Position numbers and translations under genes: made by a program
Notes under the pieces: model-generated
The model's database searches: none
Seen by the model: only the letters and a program-made list of their open reading frames with translations
Told to the model about the DNA's origin: nothing
Assembly: GCA_934487205.1 (NCBI GenBank)
Contig: CAKSRS010000043.1
Coordinates: 1 to 23,378, forward strand
DNA length: 23,378 bases
Source: an uncultured Clostridia bacterium
Lineage (GTDB): Bacteria > Bacillota > Clostridia > UBA1381
Reading direction: 5' to 3'
Part shown: in pieces, positions 9,077 to 17,853 of the stretch
Layout of the letters: each line of letters opens with the position of its first letter
Numbering within the stretch: the first letter of the stretch is position 1

Positions 9077-10624
9077 TTATTTGTTCTTTGCTGCTAAAAA
9101 CTCCTTCGCCTGCTTTTGTACACATTCGCGTACCTTTTCAATTCCGGCTGTCTGCAATTTTTCCATATATTCATTATACAAAGCGTCCGCATCTGACGCC
9201 GCACCCTTTGCAAGCGTCTTTGAATATTCGTCGTAAAGAGAATTTATTCTCGTGATTTCCGTTATAACGCTTTTTATGTCGGGAATGAATCCCATGAAGT
9301 TGGAAACAACCGTATCCGGGCCTTCATTGGCCACTTCATATGTATATTGTTTTTGTCCTACTTCGCTCTCAAGCTCATACGAAAGCTTGGAATTTCCGAC
9401 TACCCAATGATACTGACCGTAGCTGTCCGATGATGAAGTTCCCGCGCCGTCCTTTAATTTTATAACTCCGTCGCTTACCTTGTCATACTGAACGCCCTCA
9501 ATTCCGTAAAGCATCAAATTATAGAGTTCCTTACCCTTTTCAGACGATAAAACATCAATAACGCGCATTGCTTCCTGCGGGTGTTCGCAACCTGCCGAGA
9601 TTGCAAGTCCGCCGCCCGCCGCGGTAGGCAGAACATAGTTATACTTACGGCTTCTGACTGCCGTAAAGTCCTCGCCGTACTGCTTTTTATAACTTCTTTC
9701 CCTCGAGCCGAATCCGTCAACACCGCCCTGGAATATTGTGTATCCGCCTGTACCTTTTTTATCGGTATCGGTATCAACACTCAAAATATCCTGTCTGATA
9801 AATCCCTTTTTATACCAGTCGCTCAGATATTTTACAGCCGTTTTGTATTCCGGTAATTCCGCAATATAATACATCTGTCCTTCCGGATCGTCAAGCTTTG
9901 TGAAAAAGCCGCCCGACACTATGTTTCCGCCGACATAATCATATCCGTTAAGTGCCGGTTCAATCGCACCGGCATTGAGATATCCGAGTCCCAAGTCGCC
10001 GTTATCCTTCATCTTTTGCAGAATATCGCCAACCGCCTGCCAGTTATCCTCATCATAAAATTTCGTGTTATAGAACGTCTTTTCAAGTTTATCCTTGTCA
10101 ACGTATTTGTCAAACAATGCCGTCGGCATAACGATTCCGGGGTCGGAGCGCGTCATAGCCTGGTAACTGATAACCGCATAGGTTGTGCCGTTTTTCTGAC
10201 CCATATCTATTATCCAGTCGGGCAGCTCTTTTATAAAATCAACATTTTCGCTTGTCATTAAATCGTCAAGCGGCATTAGCGCTTTGTTGTCGATTTCATT
10301 TGCAAAATTAAGACTGTATGTACTTACAATATCATACTTTTCGTCGCCTGTCTGCATGAGCAGAACTCTCTGCTTATAGTCTGATGTGTTGATACATTCA
10401 ATGTCGACATCAACATTTTCAAGCCCTGGAAATTCCTTAATTCTCTTATTAAATTCAGCCCAAACCTTCTGTGAATCCTTTTGCTCTCCCGGGCCGGGGA
10501 ATATCCATTTAAGCGTTATGTTTCCGTCCGTTGACGCCTGCTCCTTTTTACAACCGGCAGCCGGGACAAGCATGGCAGCCGTCAGCATAAGGCTCAAAAC
10601 CTTTGTAAGTCTGCTTTTTTTCAT
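9077..10624 (-). CDS. ABC transporter extracellular solute-binding lipoprotein (LplA type)
   Basis: A 515-residue lipoprotein with a strong GGAGG site upstream of the ATG. The signal peptide ends in a lipobox, PAAGC, giving lipidated Cys25. The body fits the large CUT1-type sugar-binding proteins (about 500 residues), including a lysine-rich region with EKGKELYNLMLYGIEG. The C-terminal stretch (SLYDEYSKTLAKGAASD, then LQTAGIEKVRECVQKQ) matches the DUF3502-like tail of LplA proteins. Role by family: captures oligosaccharides outside the membrane and passes them to the two permeases encoded at 15910-17738. It is not next to those permease genes; the two-component operon lies between, but both units carry the same paired repeats upstream. 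First gene of a five-gene operon with surface beta-helix and SLH proteins. Substrate not readable from sequence. Confidence 0.95.
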   Translation of the reverse strand: MKKSRLTKVLSLMLTAAMLVPAAGCKKEQASTDGNITLKWIFPGPGEQKDSQKVWAEFNKRIKEFPGLENVDVDIECINTSDYKQRVLLMQTGDEKYDIVSTYSLNFANEIDNKALMPLDDLMTSENVDFIKELPDWIIDMGQKNGTTYAVISYQAMTRSDPGIVMPTALFDKYVDKDKLEKTFYNTKFYDEDNWQAVGDILQKMKDNGDLGLGYLNAGAIEPALNGYDYVGGNIVSGGFFTKLDDPEGQMYYIAELPEYKTAVKYLSDWYKKGFIRQDILSVDTDTDKKGTGGYTIFQGGVDGFGSRERSYKKQYGEDFTAVRSRKYNYVLPTAAGGGLAISAGCEHPQEAMRVIDVLSSEKGKELYNLMLYGIEGVQYDKVSDGVIKLKDGAGTSSSDSYGQYHWVVGNSKLSYELESEVGQKQYTYEVANEGPDTVVSNFMGFIPDIKSVITEITRINSLYDEYSKTLAKGAASDADALYNEYMEKLQTAGIEKVRECVQKQAKEFLAAKNK

Positions 10625-10658
10625 AAATTTGTACCTCCGTTATATTTTCTTTAAATTA

Positions 10659-10722
10659 ATTATATAATTTTCACAAAAATTTGCATACCACTTTTGGTAA
10701 CCTGTTGCGGATTTTTGGTAAC
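10659..10722 (-). promoter_or_regulatory. Activator-type promoter of the binding-protein operon: paired GTTACCAAA repeats and -10
   Basis: On the coding (minus) strand, two direct copies of GTTACCAAAA lie at 10722-10713 and 10701-10692, 21 bp apart. A TATAAT hexamer lies at 10664-10659, 28 bp after the nine-base core of the nearer copy. The hexamer at the -35 spacing (TATGCA) is poor, which suggests activator dependence. The ATG is at 10624. The far repeat lies only 3 bases beyond the stop of the preceding gene. The same layout recurs at 17769-17833 and 23217-23280. Binding by the response regulator encoded at 14449-15804 is inferred. Confidence 0.7.
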
Positions 10723-10725
10723 TTC

Positions 10726-12720
10726 TTATTTAAAAGATACGTTAACCTCCTCATTCAGTCCGCCTTTTGCAATAATTCTGCCGTCAACCAATACCTTATA
10801 TCCGTCCTTGTCTATTTTGATGTCGAAAATCTCACCGAAGGAATAAATATTTGTGAGATAGATATGGTCAAGGTTATCCGGCAAAACGGGTCTGAACTTG
10901 AAACTGCGCAGTCCCGTTCCCTCGATACCGAGCAGTCCGTCGGTTACGGCAAGGCACATAAGGCAGCTTTCCGCACTCAAATGACTTTTCTTGCTCTCAC
11001 CGAGCCAACCTCTGCCGTCCTCATCTCTTATCGCCTCAACCGCATACGGCGTGCGTTCGCGCACCAGGCGTTCGTGGCTGTAGGTTTCAAGCCGCTCGAT
11101 GCCCTCCTTTACATAACCGACTTTCATCAGTCCGCGCATTGCGTAAAGGGTTGCCCTGTCCCAAATCGTGATGTTTCCTTCTTCGGTATAAATTCCGTTT
11201 TCCGTCCATAATCTGTCGGACAGCAGCGCGTCCTTTGTGCCCTCTTTCCTCTCGTCAATTCCGAAAGACAGCGGTATGCATATCCACGCGCGCAGCTTAT
11301 CGTTTCCGTCATAGTAACGGTAGGTTTCAAAGCCTTTCATATTAAAGCCGAAATATTTATTTATATTTTTTCTCAGCTCTTCTTCCTCTTTTTTATAAAA
11401 CTCTGCCTTTTCAATGTCGCCGTATTCCTTGGCAAGATATTTCATATTTTTAAGCGCCGCATATGTGAGCGATGACGTGGAAAGATTTGCGTCTCCGCTT
11501 TTAAATCTGCCCTCAAGCTCGTCGAACTGACTCTTGATTATTCCGTCCTCCGTCTTTCTTTTCAGACAATAATCAACGCAAAACTCCGCAGCTTTGTAAA
11601 ATCTGTTAAGCAGTTCGCGGCTGCCCCTTCCCAAAAGATAGTGGCTGACTCCGTATGCAAACATCGCCTCGTCGCCGCGGTCAAGTTTCCAGTAATCCTG
11701 TCCCTCGCAAATTACGCTTGACGGTATAAAATTGCCGAAACGCTTTTTATATTCCGGGTCTCTGTCCGCATGGCAGAATATCCCGTCGGGGATAAAATTA
11801 TCCTCCGTTGTACACAAAAATCCCTGGAACTGACTTATCATGTCAATTACACTCTGCTCGATGATGTCGTCATGAACATAGCTAAACCATGAGGTTGCAT
11901 ACTCTATCTGGTCATTGCAGAATGATGACGCATAAAATCTGCATCCTCCCGGGCTGTGGAAAAGCCCGTTTTTCGTTCCCGTTACACCCTCACCGGTTCT
12001 CAGCTTGCAGAAACGGTACATTAAATCGATATACTTATTGCCCGTGTCCAAAACCGCGTCATCGCAAATATCCCTTATGCGTCTTTTCCGCAAAACAAGC
12101 TCATCATGCGGATTTTTCAGCACAAATTCCTTGTTCATAATTTTTGATGTGATTGTAACGGTATATTCAAACTGTTCGCCCGGTGCAAGCGTTACTTTGC
12201 CCGGATTTTCGCAAATTACAACCGTCATATATGTACCTTTTGTACCCATCATATATCCGACGCTTTTTTGATTTTCCGCGAAAATTTCAACGCTGACAGG
12301 TTTGCCGGAAATATTTTTTATCTTATCAATTTCGTACAGGTTCATTTCCTTTACAGCCGGAAAAACAGTCTTTGTCACCTCTACCGATTTGTCACCGTTA
12401 AGGCTGACGCTCTCAACTATGCCGTTAATTCTGAACCGCTGCGGATAAAGTTCGGTTTCTTTCCCGTCAATACAGATTTTCGGCATAAACTCTTCCGTAA
12501 CATCGTACTGCAGCGATGCATGTGTATCGTTCGGTTTTAAACGCAAATTCGGCCATACGCAGTGATGATTGAAAAATGCCGCACCGCCGTCCTTAATTCC
12601 GTACTGGTACACAATCGCCGCACCCAGACCTGTCATTTCAATATCGTCAATATGCTCTTTTTTGTCATCGACATACCATACTATGCTGTCGCCCTCAATC
12701 TTCCATCTGTCTTTTTTCAT
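10726..12720 (-). CDS. Cytoplasmic six-hairpin (alpha/alpha)6 glycosidase-like enzyme
   Basis: A 664-residue protein without signal peptide. Its ATG overlaps the histidine kinase stop as ATGA, so the two are translationally coupled. The architecture is that of six-hairpin glycosidases: an N-terminal beta-sandwich (about 1-205), a helical barrel (about 220-590) with GLFHSPGGCRFYASSFCNDQ at 252-271 and GQDYWKLDRGDEAMFAYG near 340-357, and a short beta C-terminus (about 600-664) containing PVLPDNLDHIYL. This fold is shared by glycogen-debranching, GH94, GH65, GH78 and related families; I cannot name the family. Candidate acids are D270, E273, E339, D342, D348 and E351. Likely role: hydrolysis of imported oligosaccharides. 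Finding an enzyme gene as the third member of a sensor operon is unusual, because the other enzymes sit in separate, apparently inducible units. Confidence 0.85.
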   Translation of the reverse strand: MKKDRWKIEGDSIVWYVDDKKEHIDDIEMTGLGAAIVYQYGIKDGGAAFFNHHCVWPNLRLKPNDTHASLQYDVTEEFMPKICIDGKETELYPQRFRINGIVESVSLNGDKSVEVTKTVFPAVKEMNLYEIDKIKNISGKPVSVEIFAENQKSVGYMMGTKGTYMTVVICENPGKVTLAPGEQFEYTVTITSKIMNKEFVLKNPHDELVLRKRRIRDICDDAVLDTGNKYIDLMYRFCKLRTGEGVTGTKNGLFHSPGGCRFYASSFCNDQIEYATSWFSYVHDDIIEQSVIDMISQFQGFLCTTEDNFIPDGIFCHADRDPEYKKRFGNFIPSSVICEGQDYWKLDRGDEAMFAYGVSHYLLGRGSRELLNRFYKAAEFCVDYCLKRKTEDGIIKSQFDELEGRFKSGDANLSTSSLTYAALKNMKYLAKEYGDIEKAEFYKKEEEELRKNINKYFGFNMKGFETYRYYDGNDKLRAWICIPLSFGIDERKEGTKDALLSDRLWTENGIYTEEGNITIWDRATLYAMRGLMKVGYVKEGIERLETYSHERLVRERTPYAVEAIRDEDGRGWLGESKKSHLSAESCLMCLAVTDGLLGIEGTGLRSFKFRPVLPDNLDHIYLTNIYSFGEIFDIKIDKDGYKVLVDGRIIAKGGLNEEVNVSFK

Positions 12721-14447
12721 ATCTCTTTCTCCTTATCATTTTTGGGAAATTTCATTGTAATTTTTGTTCCCTCACCCAATTTTGAATTGATTTCTATGCC
12801 GTATTCATCGCCGAATGCAAGGCGTATGCGACTGTTTAAATTTACAATTCCTATGCCGCTTTCATCGGCAAAAACATTTTCAAGATTTCCTCTTATTTTT
12901 AAAAGGGTATCGCCCGGTATCCCGATGCCGTCATCGCTGACCTCGAAAATCAAGTAATTTTCGGTTTCATAACCCGTGACATCAACTCTGCCGCACCCTT
13001 TATCAAATGCATGCTTGTACGTATTTTCGATAATCGGCTGAAACGTAATACGAACCACACTGCAATCATACAAATTTTGCGGGATATTGAAATTCACCGT
13101 AATATCCGGATATTTTTCCTTCATCATTTCAACATACCAGCCTGCATATTTCACGTCCTCGCTCACCGTCACAACCGACGCGTCGGCGCGCATGGAATAG
13201 CGCATCATGTTTGACAGCATGAGCGTCATTTTTGCACTGCCGTGCAGATTATCGAAATCATCAATAATCTGAAGATAGATATTATTGAGTGCATTATACA
13301 AAAAATGCGGATTCAGCTGTGCCTGAAGAGCTGCAATCTGATATTTTTTCTGATTGGACAGCCTCTTTTCCAGCTGATTGCGGATTTCATCGTTATGCTG
13401 CATCATCATAAATATTTCGTCGGCAATTTCCTTTACCTCGGCGGGCGCCGTTTTATATGCACCGTTATCAAGACTCCGCGGATTTTTTATAACATTCCCG
13501 AAAATTTCCAGCGATTTGCTTGTACTGCTGAGAACGTAATAAATCACTGCAAGACCCATATATACGCCGATAAAAATACACAATACTATGATTACATTTT
13601 CTCTGCCGTCATTTTTGCTCACATCGCTGACGGTGCAATAGTACCAGCCGTAATTTTCCGAGCGGTCAATAATTATAACATCACTGCCCGAAATATGCGC
13701 TTTTCCGCTTACAAATTTTTTCGCGGTCGGATTATATTTTTTCAGCGTTTTATTTTCGTCAAACGGCATATTAAACCCAAATTCCGTACCGCTGAAAACG
13801 ATACCGTTATCGTCCAGAATATAGGTACCCGCATTCTTTTTAAATATCTCGCTTGCGGTTTTTACATTGCAATTTACAACCACTGCGCCCTTTGCATCAC
13901 CCACGGTAAATGTTTTCACAAATGAAAAAATAACCGGAAATACGTTGCATTTAAGCCGTTTTACAACATATATTCCGTTATCGTCAAAGTCTTTTAAAAG
14001 CCAGTTCATATCGTCAAATTTATCCGATGTAACCAGCGTATTTCCGCTTAGCATAAGATTTTTATTTTCCGAATACACATAAATCGAATCAATATACTGA
14101 TACGTCATTTTATAGATATTAAGTTTTTCATATGTACTCAGAAGATTGTCGTGGTTACTGTTAATATCCTCAGTATTGGAAACAAAATACCGTATATCGT
14201 CATTGGTGGCAAGCAAGATAGACAGCTTTTTGCACTCCGTCATGGTATTTTCGAAAAGGGAAACATACGCATCTGTATATTTTTGCGCATTATCGACAAG
14301 CTTTTGATGCGTATTGTTATTGATGTATGCAATGATTACCGTACATGTTGCAACAATAAGAAACATTACCGGCAAACTAATTTTTATAAACAATTTAAAA
14401 TAAAGACTGCGTTTTTTATACTTAAACAAATTTTCCCAGAACTGCAT
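12717..14447 (-). CDS. Sensor histidine kinase, YesM type
   Basis: I place the start at 14447 (MQFWENLF, 576 residues), not at the longer in-frame ATG at 14504. A strong GGGGAGGA site sits just upstream of 14447, and it begins one base after the response regulator stop. Two membrane segments (about 22-42 and 285-306) flank an extracellular sensor region of about 240 residues, probably of the Cache type. The cytoplasmic part has a linker/HAMP-like segment, the His_kinase box QLNPHFLYNALNNI with H381, the N-box ENTYKHAF at 474-481, and the G-box DDGIGIP at 505-511. This is the LytS/YesM class that senses extracellular sugars or their binding proteins. Partner: the response regulator directly upstream. 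The ligand is unknown. It overlaps the downstream glycosidase by four bases (ATGA). Confidence 0.95.
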   Translation of the reverse strand: MQFWENLFKYKKRSLYFKLFIKISLPVMFLIVATCTVIIAYINNNTHQKLVDNAQKYTDAYVSLFENTMTECKKLSILLATNDDIRYFVSNTEDINSNHDNLLSTYEKLNIYKMTYQYIDSIYVYSENKNLMLSGNTLVTSDKFDDMNWLLKDFDDNGIYVVKRLKCNVFPVIFSFVKTFTVGDAKGAVVVNCNVKTASEIFKKNAGTYILDDNGIVFSGTEFGFNMPFDENKTLKKYNPTAKKFVSGKAHISGSDVIIIDRSENYGWYYCTVSDVSKNDGRENVIIVLCIFIGVYMGLAVIYYVLSSTSKSLEIFGNVIKNPRSLDNGAYKTAPAEVKEIADEIFMMMQHNDEIRNQLEKRLSNQKKYQIAALQAQLNPHFLYNALNNIYLQIIDDFDNLHGSAKMTLMLSNMMRYSMRADASVVTVSEDVKYAGWYVEMMKEKYPDITVNFNIPQNLYDCSVVRITFQPIIENTYKHAFDKGCGRVDVTGYETENYLIFEVSDDGIGIPGDTLLKIRGNLENVFADESGIGIVNLNSRIRLAFGDEYGIEINSKLGEGTKITMKFPKNDKEKEI

Positions 14448-14448
14448 A

Positions 14449-15804
14449 CTATTCCTCCCCTCTTGCGCTCTTGGCGTAAAATTCCATGGGGGAAAAACCC
14501 ACATACTTCTTGAAATTTTTTATAAAATACTTGTAATTGCTGTACCCCACAAGCTCTGCCGCTTTTTCGATACCCATGCCCCTGCGGATATACTCCTTCG
14601 CCTTATCCATTTTTACCGACATTACATATTCCTGAAACGGCATGCCGAAAACCTTTGCAAACTGCCGCGAAAAATATACAGGGTGATAATTCACAAAATC
14701 CGCCGCGTCGTCACGGCGAATACCGTATGCGATGTTATCTTCAATATATTTTACTATTCTTTTTTTGAAGTCGTCATTGACGCTGCCTTGATTTCTCGCG
14801 TATTTTTCCGCAAGCTCACCCCATAAGCCGCGTTTTGCACCGTCTGTGATAATATCTGACATTCCGCGGTCGGTGAAAAACAAGTGCAGTTTATTTATAA
14901 TTTCTCCCGGCAGATTACCGCCGTTTTCGCCCGCTATGATATCCGCAAGCTTTGTGAATTTTTCCTTTTCATTATTCAGAAGATAATTTATAAGGAGCGT
15001 TTTCTCGTTATACGTTTTCATATTGCGCACAATCGCAAATAATTCGCTGCTGTCTGCAAAACGGTGTATTTCGATTTCCGTGCCGATATCGAGAGCCTCG
15101 CGCAGAGAGCTTAATATATCCTCCGCACGGCACTCCTCCGCGGCGATTACATAAAAATCATCGCCCTTTCTGCTGCCTTCAAAAAACACGTTCTTTTCCT
15201 TAAATTTGATATTAAGGATATTGGTCATGATTTTCAAAATCGCATCGTCATGATTAATCATCTTATTAATATCACCGACATGGATTTTAATAAGATTTCC
15301 TTTCAGAACCACATCATTTTCGCCGCGGAGTTTTTCGCACCGCTCGGCAATATCATTTTCATCAATCAGGAGTCCGTAGCATATTTCCGAATACAAAAGC
15401 GGTATTATTTTATTGCCGCTCCGCTTTGTTTCGTCAATCTTTTTGCATATGCCATCAAGACTTTCGCCGAGCTTTGCGAAATCTATCGGTTTCAATATAT
15501 AATCCTCAACACCGTATTTAATGGCTTTCTGTGCATATGAAAACTCATCATACGCGGAGATTATTATGAATTTCCCCAAAAATCCGTCCGATTTTAAATT
15601 TTCGATAAGCTCAAGCCCTGTCATATCCGCCATTTTTATATCCGTAATGACTAAATCTGACGGATTGCTTTTCAAAAAAGCATACGCGTCCTCACCGCTT
15701 AAAAATTTCCCCGTAACTTCAAATTCTTTTCTGACGGTATTAAAATACCTTCCAAGAACGTCTGACACAATTTGTTCATCATCTGCAATAACAACACTGT
15801 ACAT
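14449..15804 (-). CDS. Response regulator with AraC-type DNA-binding domain, YesN type
   Basis: A 451-residue protein with GAGAGGAGA upstream of the ATG. The receiver domain (1-120) has acidic residues D8, D9 and E10, phosphorylation site D55 (VITDIKM), S83 and K105 (ILKPID). A middle region of about 200 residues is typical of YesN-like regulators. The last 100 residues are a tandem helix-turn-helix AraC/XylS domain (YIEDNIAYGIRRDDAADFV, YFSRQFAKVFGMPFQEYV, KAAELVGYSNYKYFIKNFKK, GFSPMEFY). Such regulators bind direct repeats about 21 bp apart. That matches the paired repeats found before three transcription units in this window, which makes it the likely activator of the binding-protein, permease and isomerase operons (inference). 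First gene of its operon, from a TTGAAA/TATAAT promoter. Confidence 0.95.
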   Translation of the reverse strand: MYSVVIADDEQIVSDVLGRYFNTVRKEFEVTGKFLSGEDAYAFLKSNPSDLVITDIKMADMTGLELIENLKSDGFLGKFIIISAYDEFSYAQKAIKYGVEDYILKPIDFAKLGESLDGICKKIDETKRSGNKIIPLLYSEICYGLLIDENDIAERCEKLRGENDVVLKGNLIKIHVGDINKMINHDDAILKIMTNILNIKFKEKNVFFEGSRKGDDFYVIAAEECRAEDILSSLREALDIGTEIEIHRFADSSELFAIVRNMKTYNEKTLLINYLLNNEKEKFTKLADIIAGENGGNLPGEIINKLHLFFTDRGMSDIITDGAKRGLWGELAEKYARNQGSVNDDFKKRIVKYIEDNIAYGIRRDDAADFVNYHPVYFSRQFAKVFGMPFQEYVMSVKMDKAKEYIRRGMGIEKAAELVGYSNYKYFIKNFKKYVGFSPMEFYAKSARGEE

Positions 15805-15842
15805 TCTTATTCTCCTCTCTGCCGATGCACTCCGACAATATA

Positions 15843-15871
15843 ATTATACAGAAAACAATTCAGTATTTCAA
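15843..15871 (-). promoter_or_regulatory. Promoter of the two-component/glycosidase operon
   Basis: On the minus strand, TTGAAA (15871-15866) is followed after exactly 17 bases by TATAAT (15848-15843), close to the housekeeping sigma consensus. A start site near 15836 would leave a leader of about 30 bases before the response regulator ATG at 15804. Unlike the three other promoters, it has no GTTAYCAAA pair, so constitutive basal expression of the sensor system is plausible. Confidence 0.65.
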
Positions 15872-15887
15872 TATTAATACAAGATGT

Positions 15888-15906
15888 GTACAATGCCAAT
15901 TTGTAC
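15888..15906. repeat. Inverted repeat upstream of the two-component promoter
   Basis: A perfect 6-bp inverted repeat, GTACAA and TTGTAC, with a 7-base centre. It lies between the permease stop (15910) and the -35 (15866-15871) of the two-component promoter. It has no T-run after it on either strand, so it is not a typical terminator. It could be an operator; no binding protein is evident, and a short palindrome can occur by chance. Confidence 0.35.
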
Positions 15907-15909
15907 CTG

Positions 15910-16791
15910 TTACCCCTTTATAGCGCCCACTGTCAGTCCGCGCGCAAAATACTTCTGGAAAAACGGGAACATTACCAGCATCGGTCCCGCAGCGATAAGC
16001 GCCATCGCGTAACGCACGCTTTCAGTCGGCAAATCCGCAACGCTCAGCAGATTGTTCCCCTGCGAAACGGAATTTTTCACAAATTCCACCTCACGCAAAA
16101 TCCTTTGCAGCAAATACTGCAGCGAATACAGCTTTTCATTCCTTATATAAATCAGCGACGTGTTCCAGTCGTTCCATTTTGCCAGCAGCGTCAGAAAGCA
16201 CATCGTAGCTATAACAGGTTTTGAGAGCGGTATTATTATTTTTGCAAAAATATAAATTTCTCCCGCGCCGTCGATTTTCGCCGCCTCCACCAAACCGTTC
16301 GGAAGACCCTGGAAGAATGTTCTTATTATAATTACGTTCCACGCGCTCACAAGCGACGGCAAAATATAAATCCACATCGTATCGTTAAGGTGCAGATATT
16401 TGCTGTTAATGATATAGCTCGGTATCATGCCGCCCGAAAAAATCATCGTGAAAAATATGTAATAGCTAAGCGGCTTTTTGAAAACGCAGTTGTTTCTCGA
16501 GAGCGGATATGCCGCCATCATCATTATAAGCACCGACAAAACCATTGTCGCAAGTGAAAAAATAATCGTAACCTTATATGCCGTCAAGATAGTATCGGGG
16601 CTTTTGAAAATCATTTGATATGCCGAAAAATCTATTGTTTTCGGCAGAATTGTATATCCGAATTCCTTTATTGCCCGGTCGCTTGAAAGCGATATTGAAA
16701 TCAGCAGCAAAAACGGTATGATATACGCAAGTGACAAAAGTATGAAAAATATATGTAATATAACTTGCCCCGAAATTCCCTTTTTCTTCAT
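15910..16791 (-). CDS. Carbohydrate ABC transporter permease (YtcP/LplC type)
   Basis: A 293-residue membrane protein with AGGAGG upstream of the ATG, 14 bases after the LplB-type permease gene. Hydrophobic spans fit six membrane segments, the first at about 8-32. The EAA loop for contact with the ATPase is present (EAAKIDGAGEIYIFAKIIIP). The C-terminus ARGLTVGAIKG is typical of CUT1 permeases of this subgroup. With the LplB-type partner it forms the membrane channel for sugar delivered by the lipoprotein at 9077-10624. No ATPase gene is present in the window, which is normal for this family; a shared MsmX-type ATPase elsewhere in the genome would be expected. Confidence 0.95.
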   Translation of the reverse strand: MKKKGISGQVILHIFFILLSLAYIIPFLLLISISLSSDRAIKEFGYTILPKTIDFSAYQMIFKSPDTILTAYKVTIIFSLATMVLSVLIMMMAAYPLSRNNCVFKKPLSYYIFFTMIFSGGMIPSYIINSKYLHLNDTMWIYILPSLVSAWNVIIIRTFFQGLPNGLVEAAKIDGAGEIYIFAKIIIPLSKPVIATMCFLTLLAKWNDWNTSLIYIRNEKLYSLQYLLQRILREVEFVKNSVSQGNNLLSVADLPTESVRYAMALIAAGPMLVMFPFFQKYFARGLTVGAIKG

Positions 16792-16805
16792 GATATTTCC
16801 TCCTA

Positions 16806-17738
16806 TTAAAACAAGCTGTTTTCCGGGCTGATTTTCTTAACCGCGGCATTTGCCGCAACAACCATAATCAGTCCCATCACCGACTGGAAAAGTCCCACAG
16901 CCGCACCGCGCGACATCTCACCGCCCTGCAAACTGCGGAAAACGTATGTATTTATGATATCCGTTGTCGGATACAGCAAGCCTACGTCACGCGTTGTCTG
17001 ATAAAACAAACCGAAGTCGCCGCTGAAAAGATTTCCTATCGCAAGAATAGACGTAATGGAAATTATCGACACCAAATGCGGTATCGCAATATGTACCGTG
17101 GACTGCAGTTTATTCGCGCCGTCAATCGCCGCCGCCTCGAAAAGCGACATATCAATACCCATAAGCGCCGCATAATACAAAATCGAATTCATTCCTATCG
17201 TCGACCACAGATTTACGATAATCAGAATAAACGGCCACGCACCCGGCGTCGCATACCAGTCAATGGTATTTTTCATGCCGAAAGCAACAAGCATTTTGTT
17301 AAGCACGCCCGATACGGGGTTTAATATCGCATAAACCACGTATGCAATCAATACCATAGACATAAACTTCGGCAATATTACAATTGTGTTGTAAACTTTA
17401 AGAGCCGCCCTGTTTCTCAAATTATAGAAAAGCAGTGCCAAAATAACCGATGCGGCTGTTCCGAGAATAAGAAACGCCAAACCGTACCCCACCGTATTAC
17501 GCGTTACCCTTATAAAATCCGACGAACGGAAGAAAAATTCAAAGTTTGAAAATCCGCACCATTCACTTTTTTCTATCCCTAAAATCGGATTGAAATTTTT
17601 AAACGCTATTATCAGTCCGTACATCGGCCAGTATGAAAAAATAAATAACAGAATTATTGCCGGCAGCGCCAATAGCAAAAACTCAATATTATCAATTTTC
17701 TTTCCCTTGCTGATGCTTGCTTTCTTCTCCTTTTTCAC
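16806..17738 (-). CDS. Carbohydrate ABC transporter permease (LplB type)
   Basis: A 310-residue membrane protein. The start is GTG with AGGAG eight bases upstream; an overlapping ATG at 17740 is in another frame and hits TGA at once. A lysine-rich cytoplasmic N-terminus precedes the first membrane segment (LLALPAIILLFIFSYWPMYG). The motif FKNFNPILGI is typical of the LplB subgroup, and the EAA loop is present (FEAAAIDGANKLQSTVHIAIP). It pairs with the YtcP-type permease directly downstream. It is the first gene of its unit, with the paired-repeat promoter 65 bases upstream of the start codon. Confidence 0.95.
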   Translation of the reverse strand: MKKEKKASISKGKKIDNIEFLLLALPAIILLFIFSYWPMYGLIIAFKNFNPILGIEKSEWCGFSNFEFFFRSSDFIRVTRNTVGYGLAFLILGTAASVILALLFYNLRNRAALKVYNTIVILPKFMSMVLIAYVVYAILNPVSGVLNKMLVAFGMKNTIDWYATPGAWPFILIIVNLWSTIGMNSILYYAALMGIDMSLFEAAAIDGANKLQSTVHIAIPHLVSIISITSILAIGNLFSGDFGLFYQTTRDVGLLYPTTDIINTYVFRSLQGGEMSRGAAVGLFQSVMGLIMVVAANAAVKKISPENSLF

Positions 17739-17768
17739 ATTAACAGCTCCTTTTTAGTTCTTTTCTTT

Positions 17769-17833
17769 ATTTTATCACACATATATTCCCGTCAAAAAGT
17801 ATGTTTGGTAACTATTTATCAAATTTTGATAAC
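17769..17833 (-). promoter_or_regulatory. Activator-type promoter of the permease operon: paired repeats and -10
   Basis: On the minus strand, GTTATCAAA (17833-17825) and GTTACCAAA (17812-17804) are direct repeats 21 bp apart. TAAAAT at 17774-17769 lies 29 bp further on as a -10, and the GTG start is at 17738. The far repeat is also part of a palindrome, TTATCAAA-T-TTTGATAA, at 17816-17832, not seen in the other two promoters. No consensus -35 is found at 17-bp spacing. Regulation by the AraC-type response regulator is inferred. Confidence 0.7.
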
Positions 17834-17853
17834 CAGTTTGCGAAACATTTTGT

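Noticed and set aside
6409..12719. TGA reassigned to an amino acid in this organism
   Set aside because: TGA ends the beta-helix gene at 6409 and the kinase gene at 12717, each at a natural C-terminus with the next gene starting right there, and tryptophan is coded by TGG throughout.
14448..14504. Longer kinase start at 14504 (19 extra residues)
   Set aside because: It would overlap the response regulator by 56 bases and has no good ribosome site, whereas the ATG at 14447 has GGGGAGGA at proper distance and starts one base after the previous stop.
17816..17832. TTATCAAA/TTTGATAA palindrome as a terminator of the operon ending at 17854
   Set aside because: The stem is AT-rich with no T-run after it, and it overlaps the conserved paired repeats, so a regulatory role is the simpler reading.
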